NCBI GenBank assembly: GCA_014825775.1
Contig: MVAQ01000058.1
Coordinates: 38,841-102,840 of the forward strand
From: Krasilnikovozyma curviuscula
Taxonomy: Eukaryota > Basidiomycota > Tremellomycetes > Cystofilobasidiales > Mrakiaceae
DNA length: 64,000 nt
Direction: 5' to 3'
In this document: one piece after another, positions 47,590-58,471 of the stretch
How the letters are laid out: every line of letters begins with the position of its first letter
Numbering within the stretch: the stretch's first letter is position 1
Translations under genes and position numbers: made by a program
Notes under the pieces: model-generated
The model's input: only the letters and a program-made list of their open reading frames with translations
Told to the model about the DNA's origin: nothing
The model's database searches: none

Positions 47590-50362
47590 TCAAAAGTTCT
47601 CCTTTCCAAAGAAGAATCGAGTACCTCCAGGGGTTGTGTACTTGTTACACATAACATGAAGAGTCTTCGAGAGAGCAGGAGCACCACAGAAGAAAACTCC
47701 GATATCGGTTTCGGGATGGCTCGAAACGAGACCTTGATACACTGCGTCCCAGTTTGGCCGACCGAAGTGGGTTGGCGCCCTCTGTGGAAAGTGATACAAA
47801 CACATACAGTCAAAACGAAGACAACAATATTAGTCCGTCGTAGTTGAAGAGACTCACCAGTAAAGTAATCGCATCACGGTCAGCGCCGACGTCTTGCACC
47901 AGAATATTGTTCATCTGGTCATGATTGATCTTGGCTGTCAGGTAGATGGTGATCTCAATTCGATTCTGAGTATCTTGTTCTTCTATAGCAGCAAGTAAAG
48001 AGTGGAACCATTCACAAGCGCCAAAGTCCTTGATGACCTGAAACCCAGAGCAACAAAGACAGAATGGATCAGTCCGAGGCTGCAACTGATATCCAAGAGG
48101 AATGAACCGCAAATCTTACCCAGTTGAAGTAGACTTTTGATAGTCTGGTTTTGCCGTCACTACCGAAGTTGTTCATTCTGTACCAGATGGTTTTTAAAAT
48201 AGACGCGAAGGGGGTGACACCAATTCCAGCACCGACAAGCATGATTGTCTCGAACTTGGCAAAATCTTCGGAAGCTGAACCAAACGGGCTGGAAAGGTAA
48301 CAAACAGCGCTGAGTTAGCGATCAGTGAGAGTGTGTCGTTGACTTGCACTCACCCATCGATCATGACTCTTGGGAGAACTCTGCTCATTGGAGGAGGAAT
48401 GATGACCCCATTTCCTAAGACCTCACCACCTTTCTCGTCAAATCCTCTATCTTTCTTGTTCTCCAACTCAGCTCCAAGAGCTTTTGCGAATGCTCTGGTC
48501 CAGTCACCAACAATTCTGACCGCAGACAACAAACCATGGACGTCAGTCAGAATAGCCAAAACTGCCAGTGAGAGAACGGGCGTACCTAATATGAACAGAG
48601 ATATAGTCTTCTTCGGGAGCAGAGGTCAAAGTGAAAGGATGGTACTGGAAATAGCTGATTTCAGGGCTATTACAAAAAGGAGATCAGGTTTACATGCTCG
48701 ATTCGGATGGACAAAATCAAACTCACCAGTTGATGAAAATATATTGTCCAGCTCTTGGTTGGGTCTTCTCCTTCTTGATTTGAACCTCCAATGTATTGGC
48801 CGGATGCATTATGACCTTGGAGATGTAAGTGCTGTGTCGTCCACGAACTTCTCTCAGAATTCTCTCACAGAGGAAGACTAATCCACCAGCCAGCCAAAAT
48901 TTCCAGAAGACACCGACTTGCATGAATGAGCAGTAAGGCGGACGGTCAGGCTTGATCATGCAGACTAGAATCCATCATCGCAATGCAAGTATTGCAAAAG
49001 TCAATGGTTAATGGTCGATCGGCAACTGCAAAGGGAAGTAAACACGGAACACGCACACATTCCATGAAGCTGCCAACAGATAAAGAAGACAATGAACAAG
49101 TGGTGACTGTACCAGAACTTCTCAAAGCTTTGACGACGTTTCTTCTCCATCGAATACCAAACCATGATGCCTAACGCTGCAGACATGATCCAACCTGTGA
49201 TTCCTGGACCAGTTGCAAAGTTGGCGAGAAAGAATCCGCGGACACCGGTTCCAGTCGCAATACCAAGCTTGGCAAAGTTGAACCTATGGATGGACAGAAT
49301 CAAGTGTTTGTCAGTCTAAAGTCGCGGCAGGGAAATGCAGGAAAGTCAAAATCACATGTGCGCTACGGTGTGGACGAGAGACCAGAAGGCGATGGACCAC
49401 CCAACAGCTTTATGGAAGGTGATATCTGCTCGATAGTAACAGATCATTAAAGAGTAGTGTGATGGAGGTCAAATCGCTGCTACTCACTCTTATCGAAGCT
49501 GTTGAAGAAGAAAATGGAAGTTAGCTTGGTTGTCTAAACAGGAAGAAAACACTCACGGGACGACATCGTTGAGAGGAGTGCGTCTCAACCAGGAAACGAA
49601 GCCACGGCAGATCGGAAACATGATGAAGATGGCGTCGACGTGAAGGAGCAAGGCGGCAGAACGAGCAATGGCATAAGTGATACCAAAGACTGCTCTCGCC
49701 GAATCCAGATTATCCTTCATACAGTAGTGGACAAAACCGAGGACAAGGACGAGTAGTTGGAGAAGAACGAAGATTCCAAATGAGATTCTCTTTGCTCCTG
49801 CAAAGCACGAACCATTATGAGTAGACAGAACGAACCGCTAAAGCATCGACATATTCAAAAATCAAATCGGACTCACCTTCATTCACCATCCAGACACCAA
49901 TCTTCCAAGCAAAACTGTCTTTCTTGTCTCCGTGAGCGGCGTTGCCATAATTACTGAAGTTTCCCGAGGCAGCTGCCTCAGCTCTCATCTTAATGATCTG
50001 AGACAATCCTTGGATACGAAATCGTTCACTCTTGTTTCTTCCAAGATTGCTGGTTCCACCATAATCGTTGGCAAACTCAGCGTTGCCCTCTTCGAAACCA
50101 GCTGGCGCCTCAGCATCGTCCTTCAAGTAAGCAAGGATGGTGTTTGACCTGGTGGAGGGGTTTCGGCTGAGATTGAACTGAGGTGGGGTTCCATCAGTGA
50201 AGTCCATGCTCTTCTGCTTGATACGAAGGGGCATTGGAGCAGAGTATCGCGTGTGGAGGGGGGGAACGAGTGAGGTACCGATTGCTGCTGGAGACCTGCT
50301 TCAGCTGTTGGTAAGAATGAACGAGTTCTGTGGTTGAGAGGTTGAGGTGGTGTTGCTGCCAT
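47590..50362 (-). CDS. NADPH oxidase (NoxA/gp91phox type)
   Basis: Six-helix flavocytochrome that transfers electrons from NADPH to oxygen across a membrane, producing superoxide. Heme-ligand helices are seen in [20 protein letters not shown] and [21 protein letters not shown] binding is [16 protein letters not shown]. The NADPH site is [18 protein letters not shown], with [12 protein letters not shown] later. The C-terminus [12 protein letters not shown] is the classical NOX end, TGA at 47592-47590. Before the first helix is an unusually long hydrophilic extension of about 110 residues, without an EF hand. Two starts are possible: ATG 50362 ([16 protein letters not shown]) with a short intron into KSMDFTDG, or ATG 50234 ([12 protein letters not shown]). 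I prefer the former. NoxR and Rac partners are not in the window. Confidence 0.92.
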
Positions 50363-50679
50363 CGTTGTGAGACCTGCTTGAAAAATAAGTAATTCTCAGG
50401 ATTTGCGCGTGTGGAATCAGGAGAATATCAGGGTGTACTGATGCGTTTCAGCGACGGAAGAATGCCACAAACTCTCCTCAAGTAAATTTCGCTTTCTTTC
50501 GATGACCCGTTCTCTGGGCGGAATTGTACAGAAGACATGGTAATGTAGCAAATCAAATTACGTTGTTACACTTGCCCAGCAGATCTGGTCAGATATAACC
50601 CCAACATACATATGACTCATTAGGCGACATATCCTTCATTAAGACTAGTCAGAAAGGAGAAGGTTCTCTTCACTCCACT
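50363..50679. other. Intergenic upstream of the NADPH oxidase
   Basis: About 317 bases between two minus-strand genes: NOX promoter and 3' flank of the dihydroxyacetone kinase gene. No gene is seen. Confidence 0.4.
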
Positions 50680-53182
50680 TGTTCATATGTTTGGTTATTT
50701 CTGCAAACAAGCGGTTGGCGCTGAGCATCATTTCATAACATGTAACCAGAAAAAAAAAAAAAAAAAAACTTACAATCCCGTGAGTATCGCCCAAATTCCC
50801 ATGGCTCCTGGGTCCGGTGGTAAAAGTTCTACCGAGTTTACAACCGTCAGAAAGGGAACAACAGCACTGGAGCTCCTGGCACCAGAACGGGGCCAGTTGA
50901 GGCGTCGTTAAGAGGGAAAGCTTAGGTACTTACTTCCTTCCAATCCACCAACATATGTAGCACGCCCAAGTTTGGGTGTGATTTTCCTCGTTCCTTCGGC
51001 GGCTTCATGTGCGACAGTGCACGCAGCAGCGAAATTCTTGGTGGACACGAATTCGGCACAGAATGGAATCATGACATCCATCACTGTCCTGTCACCAACT
51101 TTCGCAGGAGTATGTGTACGCAAGTTCGCCAATGCACTGGCAGCGGCAGTTGCGAAGATATCTTCGATCGAGGAGGAGGCGTTGGATTTGGCGGTTTGTC
51201 GAAGCGACGAGAGCAAAGCGGCGAAGTAGATACCCTGAACTCGCAACCCAATCTTTAGTAAACGTGATCTATGTTCTTTTATTGAAAGTCCCAAATTACT
51301 CACAAAGATCGCGCCCAGTGTCCCACCCATCTTCGATTCCGTCAGTTCAACGATCACATCAACAACCTCCAGAATACTGCCAGAAGCTCCCACACCCGCG
51401 TCTAAGGCTTCAAGCAGACCAAGAGCCATATTCTTGATAGTTTCTCCACAGTCTGAAGAGTGAAAGGGGTTAGCTTTGGTCGGTAAGCTTGAGATGATGC
51501 AAAAAAAATAACTCGCCTCCATCTCCCATTTTTTCATCCCACAACGTCAGCATAGGCTCTGCAACTACAACGTTATCACATGCCAGTCTCAGGCGTGTGT
51601 TAAGTTCCTTGGCGTCAACTTTCAAGTCAAATAATTTTATATATGAGTATAAACCCGGAGGACAAACTCAAGGACAAACTCAAATGTCCATAATCTCTCA
51701 CCTTTGACGTCCTCGCCTTCTTGGATGACAACTTTGACTTCCTCCTCTTCAGACTTGAACAGTTGAGACGCTCTATTATCAGATCCACCACTGGTGTGGC
51801 CTTTTGGCCAAGCGATAGCGTCGGTAGGAGCATCAAAATACTCTTCGAGCTTCTCGACCGAGATTCCAGCGGCGGCTGCAGTCTTGGTCGCATTCAAAAG
51901 AGTGATGGAGAACCCCGGACCGTTCAGTGAGGTCATCAAGGTTCCTTGAACAACTCTAGTAGGATGGATGGAGTAGTTGGAGGAAAGACCTCTGAGTGTC
52001 TCGTCAAGAAGAGCTCCCATTTCGAGAACACTGGTTCCACTACAAATATAACCCCATGTCAGCAGGGCATGGAACGTAGTGTACCAGAAGCTAATTTACC
52101 CAAGGTTGTTCAGCATCAAAAAGACAGAGTCACTCTTGTCAAAGCTCACGAATCCTCTCTCTGAATCGTTAGGGTCGATGAGGAAAACGAGCATCTCTTC
52201 GACGATATCCTTGGCGCTTGGGAGTGGTGAGAGAACCTTAAAGCCGGGCTCGTTATGGATTCCCATTCCTAAATAAGTGATTTACTCATACAGTAAATCT
52301 CTTGAGATTCTCCAAAGAAAATGTGCGGCGGACTCACCAAGTTCGGCTTTTTGTTCCTTTGAATCAGAAACATTTCTGCCTGGAACATGGCAATGCTCCA
52401 AACTGGTACCAAGAGTGACCAGATTCTTAACGATGCCCTGGCCGAGCCTCAAGCTGGCATCATAGCTCTCGCCGGATTCAGTTGCCGCGCCGATAAGTTT
52501 GATGGTCAAGATGGTTCCTGCTAGACCCCTTCGTCCAACCAAACCACCTTTTGACTTTCCAACTGCAACGTCATCCGCAACAATCACACGTCCCACCTTG
52601 GAGTCGCCTTTAGCATTGACTATCGTAGAGAGGGGTAAATGAGTGATGGTCCCCCGGTAAATTGTATCAAAGCTCACTTTTCTCTGCGGCCAAACCGAAG
52701 TGCAACATATCACCAGTGTAATTCGTAATAACCAATATAGATTCTTTGGCCTTAGTGACCGAGATACCGCTGGTAACTTGTCTGGCAGACGGAGAAGCGA
52801 ACCTGATGAATAATAACGACGATTAGCTTGGTTCGACAGACAGACAGAAAGAACAGTAAGCTACTTACACATCTCCACAAACACCTGCTGCCAGCATTCC
52901 AGCTCCTACATAGCCCGACATGGCTGGCTCGTGCCCTCTGATGGACGGGGTTGTACCCAGCAGTCGGTGATTTTAGTTCTAATTCACCTTTCCACTGCAA
53001 AGAAAGCATACTCACGCTCCACCACCACTGATCACAGCGACCTTATTCTTGTCAAACTTAGTGTTGAACACGACTTTGTCGTCTTCAATCAGACCCAGTG
53101 ACTTTGGGTTCTGGGAGATAATGCCCTTCAAAGACTGGACAACTAAACCGTCTAAGTTGTTGTAGAAGTGCTTCGTTGACAT
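50680..53182 (-). CDS. DAK1: Dihydroxyacetone kinase
   Basis: ATP-dependent kinase phosphorylating dihydroxyacetone (and glyceraldehyde), about 590 residues, cytosolic. DhaK domain: VAVISGGGAGHEP...GYVGAGMLAAGVCGDVFASP, ITNYTGDMLHFGLAAEK, GRRGLAGTILTIKLIGA and MGIHNEPGF. The covalent-site His block is in this order. DhaL domain: LTLWDEKMGDGDCGETI-like sequence split by an intron, ESKMGGTLGAIFGIYFAAL, VGDRTVMDVMIPF and a C-terminal DPGAMGIWAILTGL. Start ATG 53182 opens MSTKHFYNNLDGL. Two ends are possible: TAA at 50772-50770 directly after TGL, or read-through via a GTAAGT donor and an intron containing a T19 run (on this strand) to a last exon NNQTYEQVE, TGA at 50682-50680. I list the longer model. 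Confidence 0.93.
50750..50768 (+). repeat. A19 homopolymer run
   Basis: Nineteen consecutive A residues on the plus strand (T19 on the coding strand of the kinase gene), beginning two bases after a possible TAA stop and inside a possible last intron. Not a retroposed poly(A) tail: no flanking duplication or inserted gene is seen. Confidence 0.9.
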
Positions 53183-54066
53183 CGTAGAATATCGACTGGG
53201 TTCTGCTGGATGAGAAAGACCAGATGCAGTTCGGACAACCCTGCAGCTTTCTTATACTTCGAGTAGTGGCGAGCCGGCGGTGGAAGGAAATCCAGCACCG
53301 GTCGGTCGGCACGGTTGTTTTTACTCCCTTCGAAGGAAAATCAATGGACGGACTTGAGACCTACATAAGGCAACAGCATTCCTTCTGAGTTGAAGAATAA
53401 GAAGCTGACCAAGGTACTAGGTTCTTGCTGAAAAATTGACAAATACCAAAAAAAATCGCAAAATTCCACGGCATAATCAAGACAATAATAAAGGCACCAC
53501 AATCTCACAACTTCGTTCTCTCGTATAATAGAGGACGAACTTAACCTGAAATTAAAGAGGTGAGGCAGTGAGAAGTGTAATCTCGTTCGAAACTTGTCTC
53601 TGTATCATTACTCTGGAAGGGAACCGATCATGCGTTTTTGATGTGGCTGCTTCTGAAGCAGTTCTTGCTCATTCTGTGTGTTCCAAACGAATGGAAAAGT
53701 CCAGGGCTTAACGGGAATCCGCTACTCAGCCTTCTTTCCGAATGCAGAAAATAAAAACAGCTCGCTACAGTTTAAGAGATAAATGTTTCAGATTCCCGTA
53801 GTGGTGCTTCCCGCAGCTCGCATAGGCAATGATGCAGTTTGACGGGTAGTCTAAGTTGGATTCAAGTTGGATCAACAGCGCTTCTAAGATGAAAAGTGTG
53901 TCTGAAAGTATAATGAGCCTAAATAAGCAGGAGGTAGAGGCTATGGAACTGGTATAAAAAGAGCGAGAGATGTGTTTCCGTTTTTCGCCTTCTCCCCACC
54001 TTAATTTTTACAACCCATCAACCAACACCCACAGCAGCGCCCAGAAATCAACAGTTTTTGACAAGC
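53183..54066. other. Divergent intergenic region, DAK1 / small secreted protein
   Basis: About 880 bases, the longest gene-free stretch in the window, between divergent starts. A polypyrimidine/AT-mixed segment with CAAAAAAAATCGC lies at about 53440-53460. The end near the secreted-protein gene has a clear TATA box. Confidence 0.45.
53954..53961 (+). promoter_or_regulatory. TATA box of the small secreted protein gene
   Basis: GGTATAAAAAGAGCG at about 53952-53966 is a near-perfect TATA box, about 110 bases upstream of the ATG at 54067. Few other genes in this window show such an element, suggesting strong or inducible expression. Confidence 0.65.
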
Positions 54067-54394
54067 ATGCTTTCATTATACAAAATCACTTCTCTCCTGG
54101 TTATCCTCGCGATGATTCTCCCTCTCTTCGTGGACGCGCGAAAACCAAGCATGGGCCACCTACGAAGCCAAAGACAAGAACGAGGTGCGAGGAGGCATAA
54201 ATACGATGAGAGTGTCTGTACTGGAGTGAGTGTGACTAAACGGCTCATGGCAGCTATTATGGAGCTGACCTCTTCCAACGCTTTTCTGTTCGCAGCTCTG
54301 CGCGCATCTCGCCTCCAGGAAGGACTCCCTCGGTGCAGATCAGTTCGTAGAACGCAGCATCGAAGAGAGGATGGGACGCAAGCGCTTCGAATGA
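54067..54394 (+). CDS. Small secreted basic protein, unknown
   Basis: Two exons joined at GTCTGTACTGGA|GTGAGT...TTCTGTTCGCAG (intron about 75 nt) give about 87 residues. The first 24 form a strong signal peptide (MLSLYKITSLLVILAMILPL then FVDA). The mature part is highly basic (RKPSMGHLRSQRQERGARRH), contains a CTGLC pair spaced C-x-x-x-C, and ends VERSIEERMGRKRFE, TGA at 54392-54394. Dibasic sites (RR, RK, KR) could be cut by a Kex2-type protease, so a secreted peptide precursor is possible. I do not recognise a family. The unspliced frame would read on to 54522, but the intron is textbook quality. It converges with the release factor gene, 130 bp apart. Confidence 0.65.
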
Positions 54395-54524
54395 TGGGAG
54401 GAAGGATAGAAAGAAGGGGGTGGTTGACCTGGTCGAGCAATGGAGCAGTCGAGATGTGGGCATATGTTGCTTGCGTTGTTGTGTATATAGAAGGATTTAT
54501 GGATCCTGTTGTAAACAGTTAGCT

Positions 54525-56167
54525 TCAAAATTTGAATCGTTGTAGCTTCATATTGATCTCTTCTTCTGCAAGCATGTCGTGAAAAGTGTCCAAACCCAAC
54601 CCGTGGATGACTGTCTGGAGGTTCAGTGAGTGGTTGATTCGATGATCTGTGCAGCGATCTTGCGGGTAGTTGTACGTCCGAACTAGATAGAGACCCACTT
54701 AGTCATCTAAACATCAAAGAAGTGTAGTATCCAGCGAAAATCACTCACTACGATCTGCCCACCTAGTGCCGGAAACCGCTTCTTTTCTCTGTAGAAAAAA
54801 TGAGGAGATCAGACGGCAGTACCTGTCCATAGTTTCAAAATACTCACTGCTAACCGCTCTGCTTCATCTAAAGCTCTATTATGCTGGTCTAAAACCCTTG
54901 ACATTAGAATCTCCTGAGCTCTTCTCTTGTTCTGTAGCCCGCAAAATTGAAAAGACTGGTAAGCATGGACGATGAGGTCAATCATGTAACCTCAACCAGA
55001 GTAGGTACACTCACCACGTGCTGACTTCGATCATCTTGACAGGTTACAATCAGCCCAGTGGGGAGATGAGTCATTCTGACTGCGGAGTCAGTCTTGTTTA
55101 CACTCTTGTAGTGATGAGGATGCAATCAGAATCAAAGTACTTTTGTAAGGGATGAAGAAGGCGCTCACTTGTCCACCAGCCCCACTGGACCGATAGAAGT
55201 CTATCCTCACATCTGACATCGAGAATATTTTGCTCGCATCCACATCTTCTTCTACGACGGGACCACTGGGAGTGACCTAAGGGCACACACACAACAGGGT
55301 CAGATCAGGTAAAGGCGCATTACCGGCCAGAAAGAAGAACAAGAATAAATTACGGACATAAACAGTGCAAGACATTGTCTGCTTCCTCTGCATTTTATCA
55401 GCGGGGCTGATCCTTTGTTGTCGATGCAGGCCAGTCTCCCACTTGAACGTCCCAAACACCTCATCCTCCTGATTTTGACTGCTGATCTCCACAACACATT
55501 CCGTATAACCAAACACCGAGTTTCCCATCCCACAGATATCTGTTTTGGTGCTGGAAAGAATATTGACGTCCCATCCTTTGGCCAGCGAGAAGGTGGTGTA
55601 GATTTTGAGAAGCTCAGCGATGAACAAACACGAGTCGTCACCGCCTTCAGCATAGCGGAACTCAAGCAAGGCATTCGCTCTGTTAAGTGGTTCCGTTGGG
55701 ACGAGGAGGTGTAAGGACTGGGTGATGATTCCAGAGATGCGTGTAGAGACTTCTTCCAAGTCGGTCTCTATGAGGGATTGCATAACGGGATCATCTTCTG
55801 CTTCAGTAGAAAGTTTTAATGTTTCATCTAGAAGCTACAGAAATAGGTCATCTCAGGTTAGAAAGTTGAAAGGCAATTGGAGAAAACGGTTTCGGGTTTC
55901 GTGTAAACTGACCTTCTGAACGTCATTATACCGTCCCCACACGCTCGACAGCACTTCTTTTCTGAATCCCTTGGGGAGATGCAGAGCGTCGTGATCCACC
56001 TCACCACTCTGAAGGTGCTTGATTACCTCAAGAATCTCCTTTCGGTTCTCCAGAGCATAGTTTTCGATGGCTGAAGCGGAGGAGTAAAATCTAAAGGTTC
56101 TAGGTGCAGCAAGTCGTTTCAGTCCTGCATTGGAATGTAAGGCTCTCCGAAGCAAGCCCAATTTCAT
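54525..56167 (-). CDS. MRF1: Mitochondrial peptide chain release factor 1
   Basis: Class I release factor of mitochondria, hydrolysing peptidyl-tRNA at stop codons. The N-terminus [20 protein letters not shown] with TFRFYSSAS is a typical presequence. The GGQ loop is RSSGAGGQ, splicing into [20 protein letters not shown]. The C-terminal block [20 protein letters not shown] and [18 protein letters not shown] is canonical, ending KLQRFKF, TGA at 54527-54525. Exons in the C-terminal third are short ([12 protein letters not shown], then [13 protein letters not shown]). The more upstream TTG in frame is not needed; ATG 56167 gives a proper presequence. It shares a 137-bp divergent region with the PhnZ-like gene. 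Confidence 0.93.
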
Positions 56168-56304
56168 GAGCTTCCAGCTAAGCACCTTGACCAATTCCTA
56201 TAAAACGAGGATAATTGGGACTTTGAGCGTCGATTGCATCAGTTCAACGAACCGAGGAGCTTGAGTTAGGAGTCGACAGCCACATTGTCAGACCTATACC
56301 GAGC

Positions 56305-57106
56305 ATGGGACAGGCAGAAGATGTTACAGCTGAAGTCTTTGCCGTGCTAAGAGCTCAAGGGGATGCAAAGTTCGTCCTCGCATTACAACCGCTTTCATTG
56401 GCCATTGTCTCCCCGAGGTTATTAACTCAGGTGTTTTTCTCTCATAAGTTATATTGGTGAAGAAATCTCCCAGCTAGAGCATTCTCTGCAGGCAGCTAGC
56501 TTTGCTGAAGGCTCTGGAGCAGACGAGGAGACGATCTTAGGTCAGTAAAGCCCTCTGAAACGTCCTCCAACAAACAACAATCCGACTGATTTCAATGTCT
56601 CAGCTGCGCTACTTCATGACATAGGACAGTTCTTACCTCTGTCTGATGCCGAAGACATGCTAGACGAGAGTGGCCAGAGCGTTGGGAAGGCGGGGCATGA
56701 CAAACTAGGCGAAGCGTATCTTCGGCAGAAAGGCTTCAGTAACAAAGTTGCGTCTCTCGTTGGAAGCCATGTCATTGCGAAGAGATACTGTAAGTTCTAC
56801 TAGCTGCGTTAATGTCACTCTGTCATCCTTCGACTCTCACCGCGTCTCTTGCTTCTCTCAGTAACCGGATCCAACAAAGCGTACTATGACACACTGTCGA
56901 CAGCATCAAAATCGTCTCTCAAGTTCCAAGGAGGACCTTTCACCCCAGCGCAAGTTGCAGAGTTTGAACAGGACCCGATATGGCGCCAGAAGGTGGCTTT
57001 ACGACAGTGGGATGACAGGGCAAAGATTGTGGACTGGAAAGGCAACGGTTTGGATCACTATTATGATCTTTGCGTGAGGGTCTATCAGTTGGGTGCGTCG
57101 CAGTGA
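56305..57106 (+). CDS. PhnZ/TmpB-like HD-domain di-iron oxygenase
   Basis: HD-domain protein of about 215 residues resembling PhnZ and TmpB, mixed-valent di-iron oxygenases that cleave the C-P bond of alpha-hydroxy aminoethyl phosphonates to inorganic phosphate plus an amino acid. Exon 1 is 56305-56369; exon 2 from 56449 gives [20 protein letters not shown]. Then [30 protein letters not shown] and [15 protein letters not shown] supply His/Asp ligands, followed by [20 protein letters not shown] and [12 protein letters not shown]. Tyr and Glu before the SQLEH motif are placed as in PhnZ. The HDxGH motif reads HDIGQ, so one conserved His is Gln. Stop TGA is 57104-57106. The partner oxygenase converges from the other strand 108 bp away. 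Substrate is inferred. Confidence 0.85.
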
Positions 57107-57214
57107 GAAAAAGAGGGGCGGTTCTGATGTTGCTGGCCGCTAAGTGGTTGTAACCCCGTAACATTTTGTAAATGAGATACAACCTTTTTGTAGTGAATAA
57201 ACCTAATCAAACAA

Positions 57215-58471
57215 TCAAACGGATATACTAAGAGACTTAGAGACTTTGGAACCTTGAGTCTCAGCAATCGTTTCCTTAGCGTGCAACATTGGGCTGCCAT
57301 AGCCGTATACCTGCCGAAAGCAAAACATAGAGATTCTCAGTCGGAAAGCCTTGAGGTCTTGAGCCTCTGGTTTGACTCACCAGAGCGCCCTCCTCATACT
57401 TCTCTCCAGGTTTCCGATCTCTAGTTGCTGGCCTGAGTGAGAGAAAGACGTGTTTAAGCGATTTGGATCCGACGGGTACTGCTGCACGTTCTTAACTTCT
57501 TTTGCTATTCTTGGCAACCCACCATTCAAGGACCACCGCAAGAAAACTGGAAGGAAACTCACCAAATCGTCCGACGATGAGCGTAGTACGATGCGTGCTT
57601 ATCACCACCATCGCTCTCGGTGTTGTAGGTCGCGTAAATGAGATGCCGAGTATCTTTACTGGTATTTGGACCAGATCGATGGGCCAACCAGGAGCCAAAG
57701 ATGAGGATGGAACCTGGTTCAAGTGGGACGGGTGTCCAAGTTTGCTCGCTGACCCAGGCTGGAGTTATGCACATATCGGCACCCAGAGGGACGGCGACGC
57801 GGTGGGAGCCTTCGACGACTTCGAGGGCACCGTTCGTCATGTCACACCTGTCGACCTGTAGAAGAGAAGATTGAGATAAAGAACAACAAAGGGAAATCAT
57901 GGGGACAAACTGCAACGAGTGCTGTGAGATGCTTTGGTGGTCCAATGTGGTTGTAAGCTGAAGCATCGATATGAGGGTCAAACCCTCCTGCTCCTGATTC
58001 CTTGTAGTTGATCTGTTAGAGTAGTACACCTGTAAATTAGTACCCCGCTCGACAGTGATGCAATTGAAGTCGACACACCTTCTCTTTAAACAAGAAACAC
58101 GGCTCCTTCAATAGAAGCTCAATGATGCTGATCAGACTAGGAGGAGTTCTCCCTCTCAACAAGTCACCCAGCACCTCATTACTGAAGCAAGGAGAGAGTG
58201 TCAGCGTTTCAGTATTGAGACATTCGTATGCGACTCACTAGTCTGCCCAGTTCTCCGTTCGACAGATCCCAATAGACCCATCAGCAAGTTTTTCTTCATA
58301 GTGCATCCATTTTTCAGACTGGTGAGGCCAGTGTCTTACTTCCTTCGCTGCCTCCTGGACTTTGGCAATTTCATCAGAGGATGAGAATAGGAAGTCGGGA
58401 GGGAGGATCAGGTAGCCCTTCTCATTATAAAAAGTGAACTGTTGATCAGATAAATGTGCTGTATAGACCAT
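57215..58471 (-). CDS. PhyH-family Fe(II)/2-oxoglutarate oxygenase (PhnY*/TmpA-like)
   Basis: Phytanoyl-CoA-dioxygenase-family enzyme of about 300 residues. The start MVYTAHLSDQQFTFYNEKGY at 58471 leads to ILPPDFLF. Iron ligands: His-x-Asp in FDPHIDASAYNHIGPP and the distal His in WLAHRSGPNTSKDTRHLIYA, whose Arg binds 2-oxoglutarate. TNGALEVVEGSHR and ATYNTESDGGDKHASYYAHR followed by WPATRDRKPGEKY match the subgroup containing phosphonate hydroxylases PhnY* and TmpA, where the HRSGPN/TYN/GD/YY/PG pattern recurs. It ends HAKETIAETQGSKVSKS...ISV, TGA at 57217-57215, without a peroxisomal signal. Placed beside a PhnZ-like gene it is likely to perform the first hydroxylation. Other PhyH substrates remain possible. 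Confidence 0.85.

Noticed and set aside
50750..50768. A19 run as a retroposon poly(A) tail
   Set aside because: No target-site duplication, inserted coding sequence or truncated element borders it.
54394..54522. Longer unspliced version of the small secreted protein ending at 54522
   Set aside because: It reads through a textbook GTGAGT...TTCGCAG intron and then through arbitrary sequence.
57559..58029. 156-codon minus-strand frame starting at 58029 as a separate gene
   Set aside because: Its useful part is one exon of the PhyH gene; the upstream portion is intron and neighbouring-exon sequence.
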